A DNA stretch of 43,777 nucleotides from Rhodocyclaceae bacterium (GTDB lineage Bacteria > Pseudomonadota > Gammaproteobacteria > Burkholderiales > Rhodocyclaceae): NCBI GenBank assembly GCA_024709955.1, contig JANJVS010000165.1:1-43777 (forward strand), written 5' to 3'. Of this stretch, positions 9,789 to 18,360 are shown piece by piece (the stretch's first letter is position 1; each line of letters opens with the position of its first letter). A program made the position numbers and the translations under genes. The notes under the pieces were generated by a model that did no database searches, was not told where the DNA came from, and saw only the letters and a program-made list of their open reading frames with translations.

Positions 9789-12083
9789 ATGGGTCCGGCC
9801 CTGCGCCGTTGCGCGGCTGTCCTGCTGTTCTGCTGTCTCTCGGCGCTCGCTGCCGAGCCGCCCGCCGCTATCGACTGGCCGGCGCGCATCGAGAGCGCCA
9901 TCGCCCTGCGCGAGCGCGGCGAGTTGCGCCAGGCCATCGACCTCCTGACCCAGGCGAGCCGCCAGGCGGACAGCACCGATCTGCGCCTGCAGGCCAGCGG
10001 CGAACTGGGTATCGCCCTGCTCCAGGCCCACCAGCACGACGCGGCGGAACAGGCCCTGCGCCAGGCCCACGACCATTTCACCGACGCGCGCCGTGGCCGC
10101 TACGCCTTCCCGCTCGGCAATCTCCTGCTGCTGAAGCGCAAGCCGGCCGAGGCCGCGCACTTCCACCAGACGGCCATCGACCTGGCCGAAAAACCCGCCG
10201 AGCTGCGCCTGCTGGTCCGTCTCAACCGCCTGCGTTTCCTGCCCAGGGACAAGCGCCCCGCCGAACTGCGCGAACTCTCCACCGCGCTGAGCGCGCTGGG
10301 CGACTCGCCCGCCCATGCCCGTCCCCACCTCAATCTCGGCGATGCCGCCCGCCAGGCCGGCTTGGTCGAACTGGCCTTCCGGCATCTCGACGCCGCCCGA
10401 CGCCTCGCCGACGGCACGCAAGACCTGCATCTGCGGACCGAGGCCATCGATGCCCTCGCCCAACTCTACGAGGACCAAGGGCGCGGCGCCGATGCGCTAC
10501 GCCTGACCGACCAAGGGCTCGCGCTGGCGCGCGGCGCCGACCGCCCCGCCCTCGCCGACCAGTTGATCGGCCTCGAATGGCGCAAGGCGCGCCTGCTGCG
10601 CGCCGCCGACGACGCGGATGGCGCGCTGGCCGCCTACCTGCGCGCCGTGGAGCTCATCGAACTGGTGCGTCCGGACATCCCCATCGAATACGAGGACGGC
10701 CGCTCCTCCTTCCGCGCCACGCTGGAGCCGATCTACCTCGGCTATGCGGACCTGATGCTGCGCCGGGTCGAAAGCCAGCCGCCCGATGCCGCCCAGGAAC
10801 AGTTACGCGCGATCCTCGACACGGTGGAACTCATCAAGCAGACCGAGATGCAGGACTTCCTCGGCGACCGTTGCGCCGTCGAGGCCGTACAGGGCGGCTC
10901 GGCGCGCCGCCTGCCGCCGGGCACGGCGGTGCTCTATCCGCTGCTGTTGCCGGACCGGCTCGAACTGCTGCTGCAAACTTCGACACGCATCGAGCGCCAG
11001 ATACAGCGCGTCGATCCGGGCAAGGTGCGCCAGACCGCCACCCTGTTCGCCGCCGCCCTGCGCAACGGCAATGCGGACTTCGCGGCCGACGCGCGCCAGC
11101 TCCACAACTGGCTGCTGACGCCGGTCGAGGCCGCGCTCGCGCAGGCGCGGGTCAAGACCCTGATCGTCGTGCCCGACGGCGTGTTGCGCCTGATTCCCAT
11201 GGGCGCCCTGTTCGACGGCAGGGAGTATGCCATCGAGAAATACGCCGTCTCGACGGCCACCGGCCTGAGCATGACCAACTCGGCGCTGCCCGCCAGCGAG
11301 AAGGTCGTCGCCCTCGTCGCCGGCATGTCGGTGCCCGGCGCCGTGGTCGAGAAGCTCAGCGACGCGATGGCGGCGCAGATTCTCGAACCGGGTGCCGCCG
11401 CCACGACCGGCGAATCCCGCGGTCTCGCCCGCACCCAGGCCACCCGTGCGCTGCGCCCGCCTGCCAGCCGTGGCGCGAAACCGTCGGGCACCACGCGCGA
11501 CCTGCGCGAGATCGAGGAACTCAAGAACCTGCTCGCCCTGCCCGGCGTGAAGGACGAAATCCAGGCCCTCGCCGGCATCCTGCCCGGGCCGAAACTGCTC
11601 GACGCCGACTTCACCATCGGCCGCTTCCGTGGCGAGACCGAATCGGGCGGTTACCAAATCCTGCACATCGCCTCCCACGGCGTGTTCGGCGGCAACGCCG
11701 AGAGCAGCTTCATCATGGCCCACGACGACATCCTGACCATGGACGGCCTGCAGACCCTGCTGCGTGCCGAGACCCTGCGCAAGAATCCCATCGAGCTCCT
11801 GAGCCTGTCGGCCTGCCAGACCGCCGAGGGCAACGACCGCTCGCCGCTGGGCCTCTCCGGCGCGGCGATGAAGGCGCGCGCCAAGAGCGTGCTCGGCACG
11901 CTCTGGCCGGTGGAGGACAACGCGGCGAAGAACATCATGGAGCGCTTCTACGCCGGCGTCGCCAAGCAGGGGTTCGGCAAGTCCGAGGCCTTGCGCCAGG
12001 CGCAACTGGCCTTGCTGCGTGCGCCCGAATCGGCCCATCCCTTCTATTGGGCGCCCTTCGTCCTCATCGGGAACTGGCAATGA
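9789..12083 (+). CDS. Exported TPR-CHAT domain protein (caspase-like)
   Basis: CHAT domains are caspase-like proteases often fused to TPRs. The 764 residues start with a probable Sec signal (about 1-22, ...CCLSALAAE), so the protein is likely periplasmic or further exported. Helical TPR-type repeats fill about 30-300. The C-terminal CHAT domain (about 440-764) keeps both catalytic residues: His630 in LHIASHGVFGG and Cys676 in LSLSACQTAEG, as well as the terminal FYWAPFVLIGNW. A stretch at 535-575 is a Pro/Ser/Arg-rich insertion. An AAGGAG site lies 9 bases before the ATG. The stop codon overlaps the TpsA start (ATGA), so the two are translationally coupled. Proteolytic activity and substrate are not shown; TpsA or TpsB processing is one inference. 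Confidence 0.9.
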   Translation: MGPALRRCAAVLLFCCLSALAAEPPAAIDWPARIESAIALRERGELRQAIDLLTQASRQADSTDLRLQASGELGIALLQAHQHDAAEQALRQAHDHFTDARRGRYAFPLGNLLLLKRKPAEAAHFHQTAIDLAEKPAELRLLVRLNRLRFLPRDKRPAELRELSTALSALGDSPAHARPHLNLGDAARQAGLVELAFRHLDAARRLADGTQDLHLRTEAIDALAQLYEDQGRGADALRLTDQGLALARGADRPALADQLIGLEWRKARLLRAADDADGALAAYLRAVELIELVRPDIPIEYEDGRSSFRATLEPIYLGYADLMLRRVESQPPDAAQEQLRAILDTVELIKQTEMQDFLGDRCAVEAVQGGSARRLPPGTAVLYPLLLPDRLELLLQTSTRIERQIQRVDPGKVRQTATLFAAALRNGNADFAADARQLHNWLLTPVEAALAQARVKTLIVVPDGVLRLIPMGALFDGREYAIEKYAVSTATGLSMTNSALPASEKVVALVAGMSVPGAVVEKLSDAMAAQILEPGAAATTGESRGLARTQATRALRPPASRGAKPSGTTRDLREIEELKNLLALPGVKDEIQALAGILPGPKLLDADFTIGRFRGETESGGYQILHIASHGVFGGNAESSFIMAHDDILTMDGLQTLLRAETLRKNPIELLSLSACQTAEGNDRSPLGLSGAAMKARAKSVLGTLWPVEDNAAKNIMERFYAGVAKQGFGKSEALRQAQLALLRAPESAHPFYWAPFVLIGNWQ

Positions 12084-14959
12084 AGACGACCGATATCCGC
12101 TGCCGTCCTGTTGCAGCCGCGCTCCTGCTGCTGGCACTAGCCGCCCCGGCCGGCGCGCAGATCGTCACCGACGCTAGCCTGGGGCAGCCGGCGCAAAGCC
12201 TGACCGGACCGGGCTACATCATCCCCGAAAGCCTCGGCAAGCTGGCCGGCGGCAATCTGTTTCACAGCTTCCAGACCTTCAACGTCGGTGCGGGTGAATA
12301 CGCCTACTTCACGACGACCACGCCAACCATCAACAACCTGATCAGCCGCGTCACCGGTGGCACGCCCTCGACGATCAACGGCGCGATCTATTTCTATCCG
12401 CCCACCGGTCATCCGGGCTTCTATTTCATCAACCCGGCCGGCGTGATCTTTGGGGCCGGCGCCACCATCGACGTTCCCGGCGCCTTTCATGTCGGCACCG
12501 CCGACTACATCGCCTTCCCGGACGGACGCTTCCATGCCGACCCGGCCAAGGCCAGCATCTTCTCCGCGGCGGCCCCCGAGGCCTTCGGCTTCCTCGGCGA
12601 GCACCGCGCGCCGATCTCCCTGTCCGGCGGCGCCGACCTCTGGGCCTACCAGGACAAGGAGATCAGTCTCGTCGCCGGCGATATCGGCATCGACGCCGCG
12701 CGGGTCAAGTCGGACGGCGGCCGCATCCGCCTCGCGGCGGTCGGCCAGCAGGCCGTCGAGGTGCCCTTCGCCGGCGAGCTGCCGGCGGGCAACGGCGCGC
12801 TGATCATCGTCAATGGCGGCCAGGTCACCGTCACCGGCGCCTGCTGCGGCTTCACCGGTTCGATCAAGGTCAGCGCCGGCGACGTACTGGTCGATGGCGC
12901 CGGCACGACGCCCTGGAGCACGGGGATCTTCGGTTCCACGCTCAACTACGACGGTGACGCGGCGAGCATCGACATCGCGGCGAGCGGCAACCTCACCGTG
13001 CGCGACGGCGCGACGATCACCGCGCGCAGCCGCAGCGGCGGCGCGGGTGGCAGCGTCAACATCCGCGGCCAGCAGGTCGTGATCGAGAATGCCGACATCG
13101 ACGTCACCGCCCTCAGCAGCGGCCCGGCGGGCGAGGTCAACATCGCGGCCGGGCGGGTCGCCCTGATCGACGGCGGGCGTATTTTTGCCGGTTCCGAAGC
13201 CACGGGCGATGCCGGTCGGGTAAACATCACCGCGACGGAAGCCATCGAGATCGGCGGCCGCAACGCCGACAACTATCGCAGCGCCATCGCCGTCCAGACC
13301 TCGAACGACGTGCAAGCCGGCCAGGTCGCCCTCTCCGCCCCGCTGGTGCGTCTCCACGACGACGGCATGATCTCCGGCTACGCGGAATGGACCGGCCCAA
13401 CCGCCCAGGTCAACATCACGGCCCGGGACCTGGTGCTGGAGAACGGCGGCAACATCTATTCCTTCGGCCTGTATACGCCCGGTGGCGGCGTGATCATCGA
13501 CGCGAGCAACAGCGTCACGATCCGCGGCAAGAACGAGGCGCCGAATTCCTCGCCCGGCTCCGACACGGTGTCCACCGGCATCATCGGCCACGCGACCTAC
13601 GTGCTGGTGCGCTCGCCGCAGATCGTCATCAGCGAGGCGGGCGCGATCCGCGCGGAAAACTGGTACCAGGACTCGCCGGGCTACGTCTCGATCCAGACCG
13701 ACCGGCTGACCCTGCAGAGCGGTGGCCACATCAGCGGCAATGCCCTCGGCCACTCCGGCACGGAGGGGCGCGGCGGCACCATCGTGATCCGCGCCGACGA
13801 GTATGTTCGCGTCGAGGGCAGCAGCAACGGTCGCGACAGCACCATCGCCAGCGGCACCCGCAGCGGCAACGACGCCGGTCGCATCGACATCGCCACCCCC
13901 TGGCTGTACGTAGCCGACCGCGGCGTGATCAATACCAGCACGGGACGCTTCGGTGAGTCGGGCGCCGGTCGCATCGACATCAGCGTGGATCGCCTCGACC
14001 TCGTCAACCTCGGCCGGCTTGCATCGATCGAATTCGGCCACACCGCGAGCGGCGGCCACATCGCCGTGACGGCCCGCGAATCCATCTCCCTCGACGGCGG
14101 CAAGATCATCGCCCAGGGCGGCAACGAGGCCGCTGCCGGCCGCCTGCAGCTGGTTGCACCGCTGGTTACACTGAATAACGGCCTGATCACGACAAGCAAT
14201 TCGGAATACGCCACCTCGGGCGGCATCGAGATCACCGCCGAACGCCTCGTCCTCAGCGCGGCCTCTCGCATCGAGTCGAGCAGCACCAGCGCCTATGGCG
14301 CAGGCAACATCGCGCTGCACATCGGCGGTCAAGTCCGCATCACCGACAGCGCGGTGACCACGACGAGCCACGAGGGCGGCGGCGGCGATATCAGCCTCGA
14401 CGGCGGCGGCTCCCGCCCGTCCGCGCTGGTCCTACGCAACTCGGTGATCACCACCTCGGTGCTCGGCCTCAGCGGCGACGGCGGCGACATTTCCATCGAC
14501 GCCCGCGCCCTCGCCATCGACAGCGGCTTCATCCAGGCCAACACCGTCGCGGCCAATGCCGCCGGCGGCAACATCAACATCGACGTCGGCTCGCTGCTGC
14601 CGAGCGGCAACATCCTGTTCGTCGGCGGCCAGACGCCCTACGAGTTCCAGTCCGGCCTGGCGAACTTCAACGTGATCCAGGCGGCCGCGCCCACCGGCAT
14701 CAACGGCGCGATCAACATCAGCAGCCCGGCGCTGGACATTTCCGGCAGCCTGGTCGGCCTCAACACCGGCATGATCGAGATCGGCGGTCTCGGCCGCAGC
14801 CCCTGCCAGCCCACCGCCGGCAGTTCCCTGGTGCAGGTCGGGCGCGGCGGCTTCCCGCCGGCGGCGCGCAACCTGCTGGGCAGCGATGCGCTTGCCCCGC
14901 GGCCGCCGGCGCCGCAACACCCGCTGCCCGCCGGCTCAGCCCGCCAGGAATGCCTCTGA
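12080..14959 (+). CDS. Two-partner secretion exoprotein, filamentous haemagglutinin-type (TpsA)
   Basis: TpsA proteins cross the inner membrane by Sec and the outer membrane through a dedicated TpsB. The 959 residues begin with a signal peptide (about 1-26, ending APAGAQ), followed by the haemagglutinin-activity/TPS secretion domain (about 27-150) with the characteristic FYFINPAGVIFGAGATIDV, a variant of the NPNGI motif. The rest is a long repetitive right-handed beta-helix rich in G, N, I and T turns (GGxVNI, GGRIxI types). The C-terminus (NGAINISSPALDISGSLVGL, then SSLVQVGRGGFPP) resembles the ending of cyanobacterial-type TpsA proteins, as far as I recall. Two neighbouring cysteines occur in GACCGFTG. 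The start overlaps the CHAT stop by four bases; tpsB follows three bases after the stop. Confidence 0.92.
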   Translation: MKTTDIRCRPVAAALLLLALAAPAGAQIVTDASLGQPAQSLTGPGYIIPESLGKLAGGNLFHSFQTFNVGAGEYAYFTTTTPTINNLISRVTGGTPSTINGAIYFYPPTGHPGFYFINPAGVIFGAGATIDVPGAFHVGTADYIAFPDGRFHADPAKASIFSAAAPEAFGFLGEHRAPISLSGGADLWAYQDKEISLVAGDIGIDAARVKSDGGRIRLAAVGQQAVEVPFAGELPAGNGALIIVNGGQVTVTGACCGFTGSIKVSAGDVLVDGAGTTPWSTGIFGSTLNYDGDAASIDIAASGNLTVRDGATITARSRSGGAGGSVNIRGQQVVIENADIDVTALSSGPAGEVNIAAGRVALIDGGRIFAGSEATGDAGRVNITATEAIEIGGRNADNYRSAIAVQTSNDVQAGQVALSAPLVRLHDDGMISGYAEWTGPTAQVNITARDLVLENGGNIYSFGLYTPGGGVIIDASNSVTIRGKNEAPNSSPGSDTVSTGIIGHATYVLVRSPQIVISEAGAIRAENWYQDSPGYVSIQTDRLTLQSGGHISGNALGHSGTEGRGGTIVIRADEYVRVEGSSNGRDSTIASGTRSGNDAGRIDIATPWLYVADRGVINTSTGRFGESGAGRIDISVDRLDLVNLGRLASIEFGHTASGGHIAVTARESISLDGGKIIAQGGNEAAAGRLQLVAPLVTLNNGLITTSNSEYATSGGIEITAERLVLSAASRIESSSTSAYGAGNIALHIGGQVRITDSAVTTTSHEGGGGDISLDGGGSRPSALVLRNSVITTSVLGLSGDGGDISIDARALAIDSGFIQANTVAANAAGGNINIDVGSLLPSGNILFVGGQTPYEFQSGLANFNVIQAAAPTGINGAINISSPALDISGSLVGLNTGMIEIGGLGRSPCQPTAGSSLVQVGRGGFPPAARNLLGSDALAPRPPAPQHPLPAGSARQECL

Positions 14960-14962
14960 ACC

Positions 14963-16654
14963 ATGCTTAAGCCGCCCCTGCCCCGCCTCATCCCGTTCTG
15001 CCTGGCGCTGCTGCCCTGTACCGCCTGGAGCGCCGGCAGCGCCGAGGACGAGATGAGCCAGTTGCGGCGCATCCAGCCACGCACGGAAGCCAGCAAGGGC
15101 GAATTCGCGCTGCCCCCCGTGCCCGAGAGCGGCATTGCACCGGCCGAGCGCGACCGCCGGCCGGTACGCGTCGAGCGCATCGTCTTCACGGGCAACCGGG
15201 CGATCCCCGCCGAAGAGTTGGCCCACATCGCCGCGCCTTACCAAGGCAAGGTCGTCACCGTCGGCGAACTGGAGGAATTGCGGCAGAAAATCAGCCGCCA
15301 CTACGTCGCCCAGGGCTACATCAACTCCGGCGCGCTGCTCGACGACGACGCCTACCGGGACGGCACCCTGACCTACCGCATCGTCGAAGGCCGCCTCGGC
15401 GCCATCCGTCTCACCGGCCTGGACGGCCTGCGGGAAAGCCATGTCGCAGGTCGTTTGAGCGACGATCCGGCCGCGCCCCTTAACATCGACCGGCTGCGCG
15501 AGCGCTTCGCGCTGCTGCTCAACGATCCGCTGTTCGAGCGCATGAACGCGCGCCTCTCCCCCGGCGCCCAGGCCGGCGAGGCCCTGCTCGACATCGACGT
15601 CCAGCGCGCCCGCCCCTACCAGCTGTCGGCGGCCTGGAACAACTACCGCCCGCCCTCCATCGGCGAGCGCAGTCTCGAACTCTCGGGCTGGCTGCGCAAC
15701 CTGACGGGCTTCGGCGACGTGTTCGAAGCCGACCTGCAGAACTCCACACAAGACCGGTCGGGCTCGCGCCTGCGGCTCGACTGGCGGCTGCCGCTCAACA
15801 CGGCGGGCACCCATGTCGCGTTCAAGTATGAAAAAGGCCAGTCGGCGGTGATCGAGGAGCCGATGCGCGAACTCGACATCGAAAGCCGCATCGACAGCAA
15901 GACCCTCGGCATCGGCCAGATCCTCCATGAATCGCTGCGCCACAAGCTGGGCCTGGGGCTCGACTATCAGGATCGGGAAAACCGCACCCGCCTGCTCGGC
16001 GCGCCCTTCTCCTTCATCCCCGGCGAGCCCGATGGCGTCACCCGCAGCACCGCCTGGCGCTTCTGGCAGGAATACACCCATCGGACGGAAAGCCGGGTGC
16101 TCGCCCTGCGGTCAACCTTCGTCGCCTCCCGCAACAACCTCGACGACCTGAGCGGCCTGCCGGCGCTGGCCATCGTCCAGCCCGCCCGCGACTATCGCTA
16201 CTGGCTCGGCCAGGCGCAGTTTGTCCAGCTGCTCGGCGACGATGGCGCGCGTCTGATCCTGCGCGGCACCGTCCAGCAGGCCGGGGACCGCCTGCTGCCC
16301 ATGGACGGCCTGTCCATCGGCGGCGTCAATACGGTGCGTGGCTTCCGCGAAAATCAGTTGATCCGCGACCGGGGCATGGTGTTCAACCTCGAATACGAAT
16401 ACCCGCTGATCAGGAATGCCGCCGGGCTCGGCGCCACGCTGAGCCCCTTCTACGACTACGGCAAGGGCAGGAACGCCGGAGAATCAGCCGATACCCTCGA
16501 ATCCGCGGGCCTGGCGACCCGCGTGCGCTGGCAGGGCTTCACCCTCGACCTCGCCGTGGCGAAGCGCCTGAAGGAAACCAAGACCGCTACAACCGGCCAC
16601 GGCACCCTGCAGGACCGGAATATCCACCTCCAGCTCGGCTACAGCTTTTTTTAG
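14963..16654 (+). CDS. Outer-membrane TpsB transporter (ShlB/FhaC/HecB family)
   Basis: This is the Omp85-superfamily pore that secretes the adjacent TpsA. The 563 residues contain a signal peptide (about 1-24), a POTRA_2 domain (about 68-150, VRVERIVFTGNRAIP...GYINSGALL...YRIVEGRLGAIRL) and a 16-strand-type barrel (about 210-563). The family's loop L6 motif is present as VRGF at 458-461. The last residues (LQLGYSFF) are a typical beta-signal ending in an aromatic residue. The second POTRA region is less clear. The stop codon is one base from the stop codon of the convergent FecR gene, with no separate terminator. Confidence 0.93.
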   Translation: MLKPPLPRLIPFCLALLPCTAWSAGSAEDEMSQLRRIQPRTEASKGEFALPPVPESGIAPAERDRRPVRVERIVFTGNRAIPAEELAHIAAPYQGKVVTVGELEELRQKISRHYVAQGYINSGALLDDDAYRDGTLTYRIVEGRLGAIRLTGLDGLRESHVAGRLSDDPAAPLNIDRLRERFALLLNDPLFERMNARLSPGAQAGEALLDIDVQRARPYQLSAAWNNYRPPSIGERSLELSGWLRNLTGFGDVFEADLQNSTQDRSGSRLRLDWRLPLNTAGTHVAFKYEKGQSAVIEEPMRELDIESRIDSKTLGIGQILHESLRHKLGLGLDYQDRENRTRLLGAPFSFIPGEPDGVTRSTAWRFWQEYTHRTESRVLALRSTFVASRNNLDDLSGLPALAIVQPARDYRYWLGQAQFVQLLGDDGARLILRGTVQQAGDRLLPMDGLSIGGVNTVRGFRENQLIRDRGMVFNLEYEYPLIRNAAGLGATLSPFYDYGKGRNAGESADTLESAGLATRVRWQGFTLDLAVAKRLKETKTATTGHGTLQDRNIHLQLGYSFF

Positions 16655-16655
16655 C

Positions 16656-17522
16656 TTATTTTCCCTTCGCCAGCCCTTCGAGGATGGTCAGGTCCGGCCG
16701 CTGCGCCAGCAGCTTCGTCCAGACCGCCCGGGCTTCCGAATAGGCGCCGAGGTGTTCCAGCGCCTTGGCATAGACGACCCAGGCGGAGAACTCGCCCTCC
16801 GCTCCCGGCTTCATGCGCTCCAGGGTTTCCCGGTCGGCGCGCTTGATGAGCCTGAAGGACTTGACGAGCTGGCTGCGGCGCCCATCCTGCTCGCTCGCGA
16901 CGGACCACTGGTAGCGCCCGCCCCATTCCAGCAGCGTCGCGGACTCGATCCGGTATTGCGGCTTGTCCACCGTCGTCTCGACCAGCACACCGCCGTCGGT
17001 CTTCTTCAGCATGAGCTGATAGGCGCCGACGCCGGCCTGCGCCGGCCAGGACAGCGTTGGCGTCTGCTCCAGCACGGTCTCGCCGTCGAGGGGAACCGTC
17101 ACCGGCGGCGCCGCACCGCGCATGCGCACCGCGCCCACCGTCGCCCGCCCCTTGCCGCCCTCGCTGCCGAGGGAAACCACCGCGAGCTCGTTCAGGCTCC
17201 TGGTTTGCGCGCGCGCCCCGCCCTTCGGCTTGATCTCGTCCGCGCCGACCTCGAACTCGCCGGGGCCGGCCAGCGCGAATTCCTTCTTCACCGCATTGTG
17301 CGTCGCCACGAGCCTGGCGCCCGCCGGCACCTGGATCAGGTCGCCGGCGAACAGGTTGTCGAACAGGCCGGCCTTGAGCCTGGCGGCATTGCGCGTCAGC
17401 GTCACCTCGCCGACGACGTCGATGACGCTGCCGGCGGGCGCGGCCCGCACCGCGCTCGCGGCGAGGCCTAGCGACAGCGCGGCCCAGAACAGAGCGATCA
17501 ATCGCAGCAGCTTATTTCCCAT
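16656..17522 (-). CDS. FecR-domain periplasmic protein with C-terminal TPR-like region
   Basis: The 288 residues have a signal peptide (about 1-27, ...AASAVRA) and a FecR-type domain (about 30-110: VIDVVGEVTLTRNAARLKAGLFDNLFAGDLIQVPAGARLVATH...EFALAGPGEFEV). A fibronectin/Ig-like stretch follows (about 140-225: TPTLSWPAQAGVGAYQLMLKK...YQWSVASEQDGRRS). A helical TPR-like tail ends in AYSEARAVWTKLLAQRPDLTILEGLAKGK. No transmembrane anchor is visible, so it is not a classical sigma-factor-linked FecR. It is the last gene of the six-gene - strand operon, and its start overlaps the lipoprotein gene by 11 bases. A role in envelope signalling or peptidoglycan association is inference. Confidence 0.85.
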   Translation of the reverse strand: MGNKLLRLIALFWAALSLGLAASAVRAAPAGSVIDVVGEVTLTRNAARLKAGLFDNLFAGDLIQVPAGARLVATHNAVKKEFALAGPGEFEVGADEIKPKGGARAQTRSLNELAVVSLGSEGGKGRATVGAVRMRGAAPPVTVPLDGETVLEQTPTLSWPAQAGVGAYQLMLKKTDGGVLVETTVDKPQYRIESATLLEWGGRYQWSVASEQDGRRSQLVKSFRLIKRADRETLERMKPGAEGEFSAWVVYAKALEHLGAYSEARAVWTKLLAQRPDLTILEGLAKGK

Positions 17523-18360
17523 GATTTCCTCCTAGTTCACGTTCGAGTTTCGCGACTTCCTCGCTGCCCGCCGCGTTGCCGTCGGCCTCCGCCACGCTGC
17601 GCGCCCGCGCGTACATGCGCGCGGCCCGATCGCGGTCGCCCAGCGCCAGGTACAGGCGTCCGAGCAGGACGAGATCGCGATGAATCTTGCCGCTCAGGGC
17701 CAGTTGCTTGTCGATCTCCAGCGCGCGCTCGGCATCGCGCAGGCCCTGCGCCGGATCGGCGAACAGGCCGGCATTGCCGGCGCTGCGCAGGGCATTGGCA
17801 AGCTCCGCCCGGTCGTTGGTGGCCTCCGCCAGGGCGATGGCGCGCCGCGCCTGCAACAGCGCCTCGTCGAGGCGGTTGCCGACAATCGCCAGCTGCGCCT
17901 TGAGATTGGCGATGCGCCCTTCCAGCGCGCAGGGTTTGGCGCAATGCGATTCGGCCTCCCGCAAGCGCTCTGCCGCCACTGTCCAGTCGACACGGGCCAT
18001 CGCCAGCGTCGCGCCCAGCAGCGCCGCCTCTGCCAGACGCTGGGCGGACATGCCCGGCAGATCGGCGGCACTCACCAGCGCGGCGGCGCGCAGGGCCTCA
18101 TCGGGACGCCCCGCGCGCTGGTAGGTCTGCGCCAGGCCAAGCAAATCCAGGGCGATCCCATCGGCGTTCTCGATCGCCCGGTCGTGCGCCAAGGCCTTGA
18201 GGTAGAGACGTTCGGCCTGCGCCATCTCGCCGCGCATCAAGGCGGCCGCGGCCTGGTTGTTCGCCTCGATCGCCGCCATCAGCCGCGCGGGTGGGGGCGG
18301 AGCCGGCGTGGCGCAGCCGGCGAGCAGCAAGGGCATGAGCAACAGGGTGCGCCAGTTCAT
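17512..18360 (-). CDS. TPR-containing outer-membrane lipoprotein
   Basis: The 282 residues begin with a lipoprotein signal and lipobox LLAGC, acylated Cys16. The +2 residue is alanine, favouring outer-membrane sorting. The mature part is helical with TPR-like repeats (for example QAERLYLKALAHDRAIENADGIALDLLGLAQTYQRAGRPDEAL and LVLLGRLYLALGDRDRAARMYARARSVAEADG). Cys pairs occur in ESHCAKPCALEG. The start overlaps the MCE gene stop by four bases (ATGA), and the end overlaps the FecR gene. It may tether or scaffold the Mla-like complex, as lipoproteins do in related MCE systems; this is inference. Confidence 0.85.
   Translation of the reverse strand: MNWRTLLLMPLLLAGCATPAPPPPARLMAAIEANNQAAAALMRGEMAQAERLYLKALAHDRAIENADGIALDLLGLAQTYQRAGRPDEALRAAALVSAADLPGMSAQRLAEAALLGATLAMARVDWTVAAERLREAESHCAKPCALEGRIANLKAQLAIVGNRLDEALLQARRAIALAEATNDRAELANALRSAGNAGLFADPAQGLRDAERALEIDKQLALSGKIHRDLVLLGRLYLALGDRDRAARMYARARSVAEADGNAAGSEEVAKLERELGGNHGK

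Noticed and set aside
9809-12079. Upstream extension of the TpsA frame through the whole CHAT gene, suggesting a fusion
   Set aside because: The extension is Arg/Pro-rich shadow sequence of the CHAT frame. TpsA has its own signal peptide at the ATG at 12080, which overlaps the CHAT stop codon.
9789-12083. CHAT gene as an anti-phage caspase (Craspase-like) system
   Set aside because: The protein carries a secretion signal and is coupled to two-partner secretion genes; no CRISPR array, Cas7-11-like or gasdermin-like gene is present in the window.
12137-14371. Long - strand open frame (about 744 codons) antisense to TpsA
   Set aside because: Composition is Gly/Ala/Asp/Arg-rich without domains; the + strand has a full TPS domain and beta-helix.
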